NCBI RefSeq assembly: GCF_002087085.1
Contig: NZ_MWQY01000003.1
Coordinates: 124,001-188,000, forward strand
DNA from: Marispirochaeta aestuarii
Lineage (GTDB): Bacteria; Spirochaetota; Spirochaetia; JC444; Marispirochaetaceae
Direction: 5' to 3'
DNA length: 64,000 nucleotides
In this document: positions 14,514-24,217 of the stretch, one piece after another
Layout of the letters: the number at the start of each line of letters is the position of its first letter
Numbering within the stretch: the stretch's first letter is position 1
The notes under the pieces: generated by a model
What the model was told of the DNA's origin: nothing
The model's input: the letters and a program-made list of their open reading frames with translations, nothing else
Database searches by the model: none
Position numbers and translations under genes: made by a program

Positions 14514-15595
14514 TTATCTGTTCCTGGCAACAACCCTGTTTTTTCCTCCAAGCTTGCCGGTATACATGGCCTCGTCCGCCCTTTTAATACAGTTCTGGAG
14601 AGTCTCGGTATTGTTTAATACCGAGACTCCTATTGTAATCGACAAATACAGGGATTTACCTTCTATTTCATAGGGTGATTCCGTAATACCTTTTAAAACC
14701 TTGTCAGCAGCACGTTCCGCGCCGTTGATATCCGTACCCGGAAGCATGATCAGGAATTTTCCTCCCCACCCCATCTCCCGATTTGATCGGTCAATCGCAG
14801 CGCCGTACTCATACGAAGAACTGTCTCCTTCAACACCTGATCACCAAAGGAGTGGCCATAGCTGTCGTTCACTTTTTTAAAGTCGTCAATGTCGCACATC
14901 AATAACCCGAGACTCGCGTTGGATATGGAATTATGAACTCTTTCATTGGCAAGGACTTCTTCCATTCCCCTTCGATTCAGACAGCCGGTAAGAGGGTCCA
15001 CCTGGCTGAGATGACTGATGTAGGTTTCCGCAGCCCAGGAAGCCCTGGAAAAATAATAGGAGAGCAGGGAGAGCGAGAAAACCACAACGATAATATTGAT
15101 GGTGAAAAAGAGATTCTCCAGGTCAATTGAAAGTACGTATGGGGCGCTGTAGTCAGCGAAAAAAAACCTAAGGGCAGTAAAAGCAATTATTGTACCAAGC
15201 ATGAGCAGCCATTTTCCCAGGTCGCTGGTAAAGGGAAGAAGGAACATACATGGTCCCAGGGTCAGGATAAAGAGATGAAAACCCGGTCCAAGCCCCAGGA
15301 ACAGCGCACTGAGGAATGAATGGACAATGATCTCGGTGGTGCCGAGAAAAAAAGCGCTATAATGATAACCCCGTTTGGTAAGAAAAAGACAGAAAGAAAA
15401 AACTGCCAGACTCAGACCATTAAACATGGCCATTGGATACACTCCGAGACCAAGAAAGAGCATCAATAACAGGAGATGAGCAAGCAGACAGAAGATAAAC
15501 AGGTATTCCGTAACCAGATAAAAGCGGAACAGAGACCGGGAAGGAAATACTTCCGGGGATAAATGTTTAATCATCATTCTCTGGTTCAATCTCAA
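14514..15595 (-). pseudogene. Membrane diguanylate cyclase, frameshifted in GGEEF
   Basis: The first frame (14750-15595) encodes about six membrane helices, then the start of a GGDEF domain: VDPLTGCLNRRGMEE, MCDIDDFKKVNDSYGHSFGD, and the inhibitory-site RLTD just before RWGGEE. It then runs into a stop. The remainder (FLIMLPGTDINGAERAADKV ... ADEAMYTGKLGGKNRVV) continues in another frame to 14514. The active site reads GAGGAAAATTCC where GAGGAATTCC would give GGEEFL, so two extra bases break the motif itself. An intact enzyme would have made cyclic di-GMP. The TTG at 15595 has GAGGAG four bases upstream. A sequencing error is the alternative; the two-base surplus makes simple polymerase slippage rescue less natural. 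Confidence 0.8.
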
Positions 15596-15645
15596 GTCGC
15601 TCCTCTACGGGTCAATATTGTCCGTTAAGAACCATCCGGTAGTGT

Positions 15646-16869
15646 TCACGACTCCTTTTCAGCATCGATCCCATGCTGAGGGCTTTCCACACCCTGGGAC
15701 CGCAGATACAGTGTCTGGGTGGGATAGGCAAATTCAATGCCTTTTTCTTCGAAAATTTTAAAGAGCTCCATATTTATTCTCTGCTGAACATCCATATAGA
15801 CCAGGTAATCGGGACTCAATACGTAATAGACGGTTTCAAAGGTAAGAGCGAAATCACCGAATCCCTGAAAATGGGACCTGTCGAACTGGGCGCCTTCGAT
15901 ACCCTCGATTATCCCTTTGATAATCTCAGTGATCTGTGCAAGCTGAGCCGCAGTCGTCTGATATACAACCCCGATCCTGAAAACAATTCTTCTGCGTTCC
16001 ATCCTCTTATAGTTATGAAGCCTTGAATTAACCAGGTTCGAATTGGATACGATTAACTGTTCCCCCGAAAGGGTGCGAACCCGGGTTGTTTTTATCCCGA
16101 TCTTTTCAATTACCCCCATTTTGTCGTCAAAGATGACAAAATCCCCCAGCTCAAAGGGACGGTCAAAGAAAATGACAAAATAATTGAACAGATCCCCGAG
16201 AATTCCCTGGGCCGCTATGGCAACGGCAATACCGGAAACCCCCAGCCCTGCAACCAGGGTGGATATATTGAAACCCAGATTATCAAGAAGAAATATGAAG
16301 GCGCTGATCCAGAGGATAAAGGAAACAAAAGACAAGAGGGGTTTGATTCTCTTCTCATCCTCCTCGTGTCCGGTTTTCTGTGCATATTTTCGTAAGGACG
16401 TCTCGAGTAAAAAGACTGTGGCCCGGACTGCGAGAACGGCAATAACAGCCGAGATGAACCCCTGAAAAAATCTGTTCACTGTTTCATTTACGGCAAATCC
16501 TGCAACAGAGAGACGTATTACGACAATGTACAGGAGGGGCACAAGGATCTTTTTAAATCCTGTGCGCACAATCCACCAGCGGTTTCCCTCTGCCCCGGCT
16601 TCACAGCGTCGCTTAAGCCGACGTCCGATAAATATGTGCACTATGGAGACAATGAATAAACCGCAGACAAGAATTATGAGGGCCTGAACATAGACCATAA
16701 GTGGATTACCAAGAAAAGAAAATTCTTTTAACTGATCAAACATACTTACAGTATACAGAATGGAAGGGCTGATCGCAACTGAATAAAGGTATACTTCGCG
16801 GACTCCATTCGTCCGAAGCATCTTCCGTATTTGTCTTTCTTCAGCATCCGCAGGCTTATACAACTCCAT
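15646..16869 (-). CDS. MscS-family mechanosensitive channel
   Basis: A 407-residue inner-membrane channel. Four membrane helices lead to the pore-lining helix, LVAGLGVSGIAVAIAAQGIL, followed by the beta domain DLFNYFVIFFDRPFELGDFV and the line IKTTRVRTLSGEQLIVSNSN, which are MscS hallmarks. The cytoplasmic alpha-beta domain follows. It would release solutes on hypo-osmotic shock. The SD before ATG 16869 is weak and initiation at residue 17 (MLRTNG) is an alternative. It is divergent from the exchanger gene. Confidence 0.9.
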   Translation of the reverse strand: MELYKPADAEERQIRKMLRTNGVREVYLYSVAISPSILYTVSMFDQLKEFSFLGNPLMVYVQALIILVCGLFIVSIVHIFIGRRLKRRCEAGAEGNRWWIVRTGFKKILVPLLYIVVIRLSVAGFAVNETVNRFFQGFISAVIAVLAVRATVFLLETSLRKYAQKTGHEEDEKRIKPLLSFVSFILWISAFIFLLDNLGFNISTLVAGLGVSGIAVAIAAQGILGDLFNYFVIFFDRPFELGDFVIFDDKMGVIEKIGIKTTRVRTLSGEQLIVSNSNLVNSRLHNYKRMERRRIVFRIGVVYQTTAAQLAQITEIIKGIIEGIEGAQFDRSHFQGFGDFALTFETVYYVLSPDYLVYMDVQQRINMELFKIFEEKGIEFAYPTQTLYLRSQGVESPQHGIDAEKES

Positions 16870-16980
16870 TATGAAAATACATGGGGAAATGGCCCGGTCC
16901 GTGTGTATTCAGAAGAGGATGGAACAACTTAGCCCCTGGTATGATACAATGAGACATCTTCTTTTTCCGGGAGAAACCAC

Positions 16981-17946
16981 ATGACAACAGCGATCAGTGC
17001 AATCCTTGCCGGTGCTGTACTTCTCTTCTGGAGTGCCGACCGTTTCGTGGAAGGGGCCGCAGGCACCGCACGGCATTTCGGCATGTCCTCACTCATGATC
17101 GGCATGATTATTGTCGGTTTCGGCACATCAGCACCGGAGATGCTGGTTTCCGCCATGGCATCCTTGCAGAATAACGCCGGTATAGCCCTGGGAAACGCCT
17201 TTGGTTCAAACATTGCTAATATCGCGCTGATCCTGGGACTCAGCTCCGTAATCAGTCCCATCAGCGTCCACTCCAGGGTCCTCCGCCGGGAACTTCCGCT
17301 GCTGACTCTGGTAACCGGTCTTGTGATCTTCCTGATTTCCGATCTGACCATCAGCCGGAGCAACGCTCTGGTACTTCTCGCTGTATTCTTGCTGGTTATT
17401 GTCTGGACCCTGCGTCAGGGTACAGCAGCTGACGCCGATCCTCTGGGAACGGAGATTTCCCGGGAAATGGATGTACATTCCATGCCGGTCAGGCGTGCCC
17501 TTTTCTGGCTTTTCGCCGGTCTGATTCTTCTGATCTTCAGTTCAAGAATACTGGTATGGGGCGCCGTGCGCATAGCTGAGGCCCTGGGTATTTCCGACCT
17601 TGTTATCGGCCTCACGATCGTTGCGGTGGGTACCTCGCTGCCCGAACTCGCCTCATCTCTTGTGGCGGCTATAAAAAAGGAGCACGATATTGCTCTGGGC
17701 AATATTATCGGATCCAATATATTCAACACTCTGGCCGTGGTGGGAATCGCAGGCAGTATCCGGCCTTTACACGGCAATCCGGAGCTGCTGTTCAGGGATA
17801 TGCTCCTGATGGGGATACTGACTGTCTCCATTTTTCTGCTCGGCTACGGATACCGGCGCCACGGACGTATTAACCGCGTGGAAGGTGGAATACTCCTTTG
17901 CGTATATTGTGTATATGTATATATACTTATCAGAGGAGTAAGCTGA
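16981..17946 (+). CDS. CaCA-family Na+/Ca2+ (K+) exchanger
   Basis: A 321-residue inner-membrane antiporter, similar in size and motifs to E. coli YrbG. The two inverted alpha-repeats are plain: GFGTSAPEMLVSAMAS with ALGNAFGSNIANIALILG, and VAVGTSLPELASSLVA with ALGNIIGSNIFNTLAVVG. The acidic residues in each pair form the ion site. About ten membrane helices flank an acidic cytoplasmic loop (TAADADPLGTEISREMD). It would export calcium in exchange for sodium. It precedes the aldo/keto reductase by 36 bases, probably in one transcript. Confidence 0.92.
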   Translation: MTTAISAILAGAVLLFWSADRFVEGAAGTARHFGMSSLMIGMIIVGFGTSAPEMLVSAMASLQNNAGIALGNAFGSNIANIALILGLSSVISPISVHSRVLRRELPLLTLVTGLVIFLISDLTISRSNALVLLAVFLLVIVWTLRQGTAADADPLGTEISREMDVHSMPVRRALFWLFAGLILLIFSSRILVWGAVRIAEALGISDLVIGLTIVAVGTSLPELASSLVAAIKKEHDIALGNIIGSNIFNTLAVVGIAGSIRPLHGNPELLFRDMLLMGILTVSIFLLGYGYRRHGRINRVEGGILLCVYCVYVYILIRGVS

Positions 17947-17982
17947 AAAGGATTACTCAAGACTTATAATCAGGAGCAGCAG

Positions 17983-18981
17983 ATGGAGTACAGAGTTTTT
18001 GGACGCACCGGAGTGATGGTATCATCCCTCTGTTTCGGCACAATGTCTTTCGGCGGAATAGCGGACCGGGAAGAGTCCGCCGGAATGTACGCGGCCTGCC
18101 GTGATGCGGGGGTCAATTTCTTTGATTGCGCGAATTCCTACAACAAAGGCGCATCAGAAGAAATCCTGGGGGATTTGATACACCCTGAACGGGAAAACAT
18201 CATTATAACCAGCAAATATACCGTGCGAACCGGCCCCGATATAAACGCCATTGGATCATCCAGACGTAATGCGGTTCTGGAAGTTGAAAAGAGTCTGAAA
18301 CGCCTGAAAACCGATTACATTGATCTCTATTTCGTACATAATTTCGATCCCTACACTCACATTGAAGAAGTACTGAGGGCCATGGACGACCTCGTGCGGC
18401 AGGGTAAAGTATTATACCTGGGAGTCAGCAACTGGGCGGCATGGCAGATATCAAAGGCGTTGGGACTTTCGTTCCACTACGGCTGGAACCGCTTCGAATG
18501 CATCCAGCCCATGTACAACCTGCTGAAACGCCAGGCTGAAACCGAAATCCTGCCCCTGGCAGCCGCCGAAAATATGGCGGTAATCTCCTACAGTCCCCTG
18601 GCGGGCGGACTCTTGTCGGGAAAGTACAAACCAGGAGAAAAACCGAAGAGCGGGCGTTTTGCGGAACAGGAAATGTATGTGCAGCGCTACGGACGTGAGG
18701 AGTTTCATCTTGCTGCAGCGGAGTTTGCCGCCTACGCCAGGAACCACGGCGTTGATCCGGTCACCCTGATGATCGCCTGGGTCAAGTCACACCCCGCCCT
18801 GACTGCTCCGATTATCGGCGCCCGGAATACCGATCAGCTTCAATATTCCCTGGCAGCCGCCGACTACAGCCTTACCCCGGAAATGAGGGATGAGATAAGC
18901 TCAATCTTTCCCGGACCGCCCCCGGCTCATGACCGGCTTGAGGAGACAGTGGACGATAAATATTTGTTCAGAAACAAATAG
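17983..18981 (+). CDS. Aldo/keto reductase
   Basis: A 332-residue TIM-barrel NADPH oxidoreductase. The N-terminus YRVFGRTGVMVSSLCFGTMSFGG is typical of the YajO/KCNAB-like branch. The catalytic tetrad is visible as D in FFDCANSY, Y in the same block, K in IITSKYTV and H in YFVHNFDP. The NADP-binding end has SYSPLAGGLLSGKY and APIIGARNTDQL. The physiological substrate is not evident. The SD AGGAGCAGCAG precedes ATG 17983. Its stop lies two bases from the convergent beta-helix gene. Confidence 0.9.
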   Translation: MEYRVFGRTGVMVSSLCFGTMSFGGIADREESAGMYAACRDAGVNFFDCANSYNKGASEEILGDLIHPERENIIITSKYTVRTGPDINAIGSSRRNAVLEVEKSLKRLKTDYIDLYFVHNFDPYTHIEEVLRAMDDLVRQGKVLYLGVSNWAAWQISKALGLSFHYGWNRFECIQPMYNLLKRQAETEILPLAAAENMAVISYSPLAGGLLSGKYKPGEKPKSGRFAEQEMYVQRYGREEFHLAAAEFAAYARNHGVDPVTLMIAWVKSHPALTAPIIGARNTDQLQYSLAAADYSLTPEMRDEISSIFPGPPPAHDRLEETVDDKYLFRNK

Positions 18982-18982
18982 C

Positions 18983-21367
18983 TCATCGCATTCGATATAT
19001 CAGAGCCAGTATGGCTCTCCAGTCAAAGGAGTCACCGGTAAAAAGCGGTGACTCCGCGGCTGGTCCGACGTAGTCCTCCACCTGGCAGCTCAAACTCACC
19101 AGCCAGTTTTCTCCGATACTGCGGGAGATATTGCCGCCATAACTGAACTTTTCCACCAGAAGACCGGTTTTCTGCATATCAGGCAAATAATAGAGGTCTT
19201 CGATATAGCCGGGATCCGTAAGCTGGATTCCAGTATACAAACGTGACTCCACCCCCAGAACAGGAATTTCTCTCAGGGCCGAAAGCTCAGCATAGAAACG
19301 AAATCCGGAATAGATCCGTGTCGACGGATCTGCTGCAATCTCGGCTGCAGCCCAGACCGGGCCGAAAAGTCGGGAACGACCGCGTAATCCTGTCTCGAAA
19401 GCCAAGGGAAGGTAAAAGACATCTGATTTTTCCTCCTCCTCAGGTTCTCCAGGTTTCTCTCTTTCAAACAGTGCCGCTATCTTGAACGAGAAAGAAGAAA
19501 ATGAGGGGCTTCCCCTTCTGAGGGCAACATATTCAAATTCCGGAAAGCGAACATAAAAACGCCGGAGAATTTCCACCTCAAAATGGGGTACAATGGTATT
19601 TTCATACTCCTCAAATCCGCTGATCCTGGGCAGAAAATTTCCGATTCCACCCACCTCGACCCGGGACAATACCGGTGCGGGAATAACATCCTCGGCGACC
19701 GGAGAAAAGGTTCCCGGAGCCTCGGCGGACCCGGATATCCTGCCCCCGGGGCGTTTTTGCACCGGGTTACCCGATTCAACCCGCCGCATGACAAGAAAAC
19801 CGCCGTTTTCCACTATACCCTGACCGTTGATTCTGGAGTCAAAAGCTCGAACCATGCCGCTAAAGGAGACCGCAAGAGGTACATTCACAGTTGAACGCTG
19901 AATAAAACACGAGCTGCCCAGACTGACCGATATAAGGCCATCATCACCGCTGGTTTCGCTGTTTATGATGGTCATGGTGGCATTCCGCCCGGTAATATCT
20001 GCCGTCGAAAAGAGAGAGTTTCTCAGTACCAGAGACGAACCGTTCTCGGCCACAAAATTCCAGTGCCCGAATTTTACCCCTCCTCCGAAACTTATGTCAT
20101 AACCCTCTTCCCCCAGCAAACCTGAAGGCGGGGCCTTCGAATTTCGAACACCGTTAAAATCTCCCTCTTCTCCGTCCCGCAGCACGAGTTCGAGCCCCTG
20201 AAGACGTCCCCTGGAAAGCCGACCGCCGACCCCTTTATAGAGTCTCAACCCCCAGCGCACTGAGCTGCAGTTTTTTATTTCCACTGGAAAAAGTCCGTCT
20301 CCGTTCCAGCTTCTCACTCTGGAGAAAAAAGGAAGAGACCAGGTCTCACGAAGATCGGAGGTTCCGTTCAGCCATATAAGTACGTTTTCGGAATCATGCA
20401 GTTCTACGGCGGCATCCTGGTTGTAACGGATCTCACCGATATTTCTGCAATCCTCGATCAGTATGGAACTTGAATCCTCAGCGTTGTATCGAAAAGTGCC
20501 GTGTGCTCTGGTTTCCTTCATATGCAACCCTGACTCCCCGGAGAGACCTACATCCAGAGGGAAAACCGAAACCAGCTGCGAGGAATGTACGGAGATCTGA
20601 CTTTTTCCATTGATGACAATCCCGTGCTCCCCGGGTCGGGTCTGCAAAAAATCCAGGCGGGAATTATCAATCAGGATCTCACCGTCAAAGGAGATAATTC
20701 TGCCCGTTATCCGGAGGTCCGTGTTCAGTATACGCAATGAGGCGCCCGGTTCCACGATAATATCGCCGTCAATCATCCAGGGATTTTTCAGTTCCAGATC
20801 ATTCCGTACCCGCAGGATTCCCCTGTGAACCGGGAATTCCGGAAGCTGAATACTCAGTTCATGAATCACCAGGCGATTGCGGCGGGGAATAAAGGCGTGG
20901 GAGGTTCCGGCATCATAAACGCTTATGCTCGTTCCGGCATCCTCGGGGTGCAAAGGCTTGAGCCTGTAGGACTGTGCGGGATCGGAGAGAAAATCGGAGG
21001 GCTTCAGACTGAGAATATTGACGACCTGACCGCTGATTCTCCGGACGGCCCGGTACGTCCGCTCTTCACTGTCGTTTATGGAGATTTCCAGCAGCGTGTC
21101 GGTTTCGGAAAAAATTTCCAGCCGAAGCATCTCAAATCCCTTCAAAGCCAGGCGCCCATGCACATAATAGGGAACGGATGAACTGGAATATGGCAGAAAC
21201 AGAAACCTGGGAGACAGCCTGGCACCGGTGGCATCCAGCATAGACCATCCGCCGACCCAGTCCTGAACCGGATCGGCAGCGTTCAGCAAAATACAGCCCA
21301 GGGTCAGGAGGATTATCAGTACGAGACAGAGAGGGCGAAAGAAAAAGCATGGAGGTCCGTAAATCAC
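18983..21367 (-). CDS. Large exported beta-helix protein with barrel-like C-terminus
   Basis: A 794-residue protein with an N-terminal signal (LCLVLIILLTLGC). Residues about 170-560 are a long series of short strands with repeated N, S and G turns (GDIIVEPGASLRILNTDLRI; SLVLRNSLFSTADITGRNAT), the look of a right-handed beta-helix. The last 200 residues have paired amphipathic strands (GLRGRSRLFGPVWAAAEIAA; RLYTGIQLTDPGY) and end FDWRAILALIYRMR, as in outer-membrane barrels. A surface passenger on an outer-membrane anchor is inferred. The start is GTG at 21367, with GGAGGG too close to it, so the exact N-terminus is uncertain. No family recognised. Confidence 0.6.
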   Translation of the reverse strand: MIYGPPCFFFRPLCLVLIILLTLGCILLNAADPVQDWVGGWSMLDATGARLSPRFLFLPYSSSSVPYYVHGRLALKGFEMLRLEIFSETDTLLEISINDSEERTYRAVRRISGQVVNILSLKPSDFLSDPAQSYRLKPLHPEDAGTSISVYDAGTSHAFIPRRNRLVIHELSIQLPEFPVHRGILRVRNDLELKNPWMIDGDIIVEPGASLRILNTDLRITGRIISFDGEILIDNSRLDFLQTRPGEHGIVINGKSQISVHSSQLVSVFPLDVGLSGESGLHMKETRAHGTFRYNAEDSSSILIEDCRNIGEIRYNQDAAVELHDSENVLIWLNGTSDLRETWSLPFFSRVRSWNGDGLFPVEIKNCSSVRWGLRLYKGVGGRLSRGRLQGLELVLRDGEEGDFNGVRNSKAPPSGLLGEEGYDISFGGGVKFGHWNFVAENGSSLVLRNSLFSTADITGRNATMTIINSETSGDDGLISVSLGSSCFIQRSTVNVPLAVSFSGMVRAFDSRINGQGIVENGGFLVMRRVESGNPVQKRPGGRISGSAEAPGTFSPVAEDVIPAPVLSRVEVGGIGNFLPRISGFEEYENTIVPHFEVEILRRFYVRFPEFEYVALRRGSPSFSSFSFKIAALFEREKPGEPEEEEKSDVFYLPLAFETGLRGRSRLFGPVWAAAEIAADPSTRIYSGFRFYAELSALREIPVLGVESRLYTGIQLTDPGYIEDLYYLPDMQKTGLLVEKFSYGGNISRSIGENWLVSLSCQVEDYVGPAAESPLFTGDSFDWRAILALIYRMR

Positions 21368-21447
21368 CCCTCCATTATAAACGCACTTTGCTGTCTTTAC
21401 TAAGCAGCTTTTATTCCGCTTTGTGCACTCTGTCGCAGGTTATACTT

Positions 21448-22995
21448 CTATTCCCATTCGATTGTTGCCGGAGGTTTCGACGAAATATCATACACCACCC
21501 TGCCGATCTCGCGGACAGAATTGGTTATAAGGCTTGATATCTCCAGCAGGTCCTTCGATTCAAAGGGATAGACATCGGCGGTCATTCCATCCCGACTGAT
21601 AATCGCCCTCAGGGCAAGCACATACCCGTACTCCCGAGCGTCGCCGGTTACCCCCACGGACCGAACGGGGAGCAGAACACTGAAAGCCTGCCAGATCTCG
21701 TCGTAGAGACCGCGCTTTTTCAACTCATCCATGAAGATGGAATCGGCTTCCCGCAGGATTGCACATTTCTCCGGTGTTATTTCGCCGAGGATCCGGACAG
21801 CAAGACCCGGACCGGGAAAGGGATGGCGCCTGATAATCTGGTCGCCTATGCCCAGGGTAGTGCCCAGGCGCCGGACCTCATCCTTGTACAGCCTGTCCAG
21901 GGGTTCAATAATGCGTCCTGCTTCGCGCTTGGCCTCGACCAGAGGCGAGCGCACATTGTGGTGAGACTTGATTACCTTGGCCTTCTTACCGACGCCTTTG
22001 CCGGATTCGATCATATCGGTATAGAGGGTCCCCTGGGCCAGGAAGGCATCCCCGATGGAGAGCTTTTCCACCTCCCGGGCCTGCACGGTAATAAACAGGT
22101 CTCCGATAATGCGCCGCTTTTCCTCAGGATCGTCAATTCCCGCCAGGGCGGAGAGAAACTCATCCTCCGCATGGATGATGGAGAGATTCTTTGCACCCAG
22201 GGAACGCAAGGTCCGTTCGACCTCCACCGATTCGTCCTTTCGCATGAGACCGGTATCGATGTACATAAGGTAGACCTGTTCATGAGGCAGAGCCTGAAGC
22301 AGCAGGCCGCCCACTACGGTGGAATCAACCCCACCGGAGATCAGCAAAAGGACACGCTCCTTTCCTACCCGCTTTCTGATCTCAGCGGAGACCTGTTCAA
22401 GGTAGGCTTCCATGGACCAGGCTGCATCGGCGCCGCAGATCTCCAGAACATAGTTGCGCAGGATTTCAACTCCATACTCGCAGTGGCTCACCTCCGGGTG
22501 AAACTGGATGCCGTAAAGCTGCTTATCCCTGTTCCAGGCCGCTGCAATATGGTGCTCCGACTGGGCGATCAGCTCGAAGTCTTCCCCGGGCTTCTCTATG
22601 CTGTCGCCGTGGCTCATCCAGGAGGTAAACCCATCGGGAATGTTTTTGAACAGGGGGGCTGAACGACGGTACTCGATCCGTGACCGGCCGAACTCCCGCT
22701 TTTCCAGGGGAGAGACCTTTCCGCCGTGGTCCTCGGTCATCCGCTGAAAACCGTAGCATATTCCAAGAACAGGAAGCCCGAGGGAGTAGATCTTTACGTC
22801 AACCCCCGGAGCATCCTTTTCGTAGACGGAGAAGGGGCTGCCGGAAAAAATCAGGCCCTTAACACCATCCAGGGGCAGCTCCGACGCCGGGGTATCTCCG
22901 GGGACTATATCCGTATAGACACCGATCTCCCGTATTCGCCGGGCGATCAGCTGGGTCGTCTGGCTACCGAAATCAAGAATCAGGATCGAATCCAT
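21448..22995 (-). CDS. guaA: GMP synthase (glutamine-hydrolysing)
   Basis: A 515-residue enzyme converting XMP, ATP and glutamine to GMP. The class I amidotransferase domain has LGICYGFQ with the nucleophilic Cys and FHPEVSHCE with His-Glu. The ATP-pyrophosphatase domain has ISGGVDST. The dimerisation domain ends with PPATIEWE, the family C-terminus. It overlaps the end of purA by 16 bases, so translation is coupled. It is the last gene of the purB-guaB-purA-guaA cluster and supplies the final step of the guanylate branch opened by guaB. Confidence 0.98.
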   Translation of the reverse strand: MDSILILDFGSQTTQLIARRIREIGVYTDIVPGDTPASELPLDGVKGLIFSGSPFSVYEKDAPGVDVKIYSLGLPVLGICYGFQRMTEDHGGKVSPLEKREFGRSRIEYRRSAPLFKNIPDGFTSWMSHGDSIEKPGEDFELIAQSEHHIAAAWNRDKQLYGIQFHPEVSHCEYGVEILRNYVLEICGADAAWSMEAYLEQVSAEIRKRVGKERVLLLISGGVDSTVVGGLLLQALPHEQVYLMYIDTGLMRKDESVEVERTLRSLGAKNLSIIHAEDEFLSALAGIDDPEEKRRIIGDLFITVQAREVEKLSIGDAFLAQGTLYTDMIESGKGVGKKAKVIKSHHNVRSPLVEAKREAGRIIEPLDRLYKDEVRRLGTTLGIGDQIIRRHPFPGPGLAVRILGEITPEKCAILREADSIFMDELKKRGLYDEIWQAFSVLLPVRSVGVTGDAREYGYVLALRAIISRDGMTADVYPFESKDLLEISSLITNSVREIGRVVYDISSKPPATIEWE

Positions 22996-24209
22996 GGGTC
23001 CTCACGCAGGATGGTCTGGGTCCTTTCATAACCCACGGAGACGATGGTTACCGGGGTTTCGGTATACTCTTCAATGAAGCGGATATACTCCCGGGCCTCC
23101 CAGGGAAGGTCCTGGTACTCCTTGATATCTCCCAGATTCTGCTGCCAGCCTGGAAAGTCTTTGGTAACAGGTACCGCCTTCTCCAGGTCCTCGATTCGGC
23201 TTGGAAAATCAGTTACCTTTTTCCCGTCGATTTCGTAGGCGGTGCAGAGGGTAACCGTCTTCAGGGTGTCATAAACATCCAGATGGGTCAGAACCAGGGC
23301 ATCGATGGAGTTTGTACGGCATGCGTATTTCAGAGCAACCAGATCAAGGTAACCGCAGCGCCGGGGACGGCCGGTGGTGACGCCGTATTCCCGCCCGGTT
23401 TCACGGACAAGATCGATAAGGCCGCCATGCTCTTCCGGGGCAAACTCGCTGGGAAAGGGACCATTCCCCACCCGGGTGGAATAGGCCTTGAAAACTCCGA
23501 GGATTTTATCCAGATTTCGGGGTCCGATCCCCCCCCCAAGGGCGGCACCGGCGGCATTGGAGTACCCTGAAGAGACAAAAGGATAAGTCCCGGTATCCAG
23601 ATCCAGGAGGATGCCCTGAGCCCCTTCAAAGAGGATATTGGATTTTTTGTGTTTTGCCATGAAGGCGGCCAGGTTGATAACCATTCCCTCGAGGCGTTTT
23701 CTGAAGGGCTCCAGAAATTCCCGGTCGCCGGGAAGCAGGCTGTTCCATACCCGGGAATCCCACAAATCCCCCGCCCGGACCCCTTCCCTCTGGGCCTTCT
23801 CGGCGTAGGCCACGCCGATACCCCGTCCGGTTGTTCCGATGGGCAGGCGCCGGTCCTTTTCCATCTCCAGATCCATTGTCTTGTATCGTGGAAGAACAAG
23901 ATGGGCCCGATCGGAGATAAGGACCCTGCCTTCCCAGTCGACTCCCTGGGATTCGATCATCTCCAGTTCACTGAAAAGAGCCTCGGGATCTATTACCATG
24001 CCCGATCCCAGGACGGCAATCTTGTCTTTGCTGATAACACCGGAAGGAATCAGATGCAGTTTGTACGTGGTATCCCCGATTACTATGGTGTGTCCCGCGT
24101 TGGCGCCGCCGGAAAAGCGGACCACTACCTGGGCATTCCCTGCCATGTAATCGACGAGTTTTCCCTTTCCTTCGTCACCCCATTGAGCACCAATTACAAC
24201 CAGATTCAT
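22980..24209 (-). CDS. purA: Adenylosuccinate synthetase
   Basis: A 409-residue GTP-dependent enzyme joining IMP and aspartate to adenylosuccinate. Seen are the N-terminal GAQWGDEGKGK loop, GGANAGHT, TTGRGIGVAYAEK and TGRPRRCGYLDLVALK, all in family order. Its length is somewhat below the usual 425-430 residues. It lies eight bases after guaB and overlaps guaA. With purB, at the head of the same cluster, it makes AMP from IMP. Confidence 0.97.
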   Translation of the reverse strand: MNLVVIGAQWGDEGKGKLVDYMAGNAQVVVRFSGGANAGHTIVIGDTTYKLHLIPSGVISKDKIAVLGSGMVIDPEALFSELEMIESQGVDWEGRVLISDRAHLVLPRYKTMDLEMEKDRRLPIGTTGRGIGVAYAEKAQREGVRAGDLWDSRVWNSLLPGDREFLEPFRKRLEGMVINLAAFMAKHKKSNILFEGAQGILLDLDTGTYPFVSSGYSNAAGAALGGGIGPRNLDKILGVFKAYSTRVGNGPFPSEFAPEEHGGLIDLVRETGREYGVTTGRPRRCGYLDLVALKYACRTNSIDALVLTHLDVYDTLKTVTLCTAYEIDGKKVTDFPSRIEDLEKAVPVTKDFPGWQQNLGDIKEYQDLPWEAREYIRFIEEYTETPVTIVSVGYERTQTILREDPWIRS

Positions 24210-24217
24210 TATTTCCC

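Noticed and set aside
13277..14551. A 424-codon minus-strand frame covering the alcohol dehydrogenase
   Set aside because: It is a shadow of the well-supported dehydrogenase; the translated sequence has no motif and no initiation signals.
21823..22662. A 279-codon plus-strand frame inside guaA
   Set aside because: GuaA motifs are continuous on the other strand, so this is a shadow.
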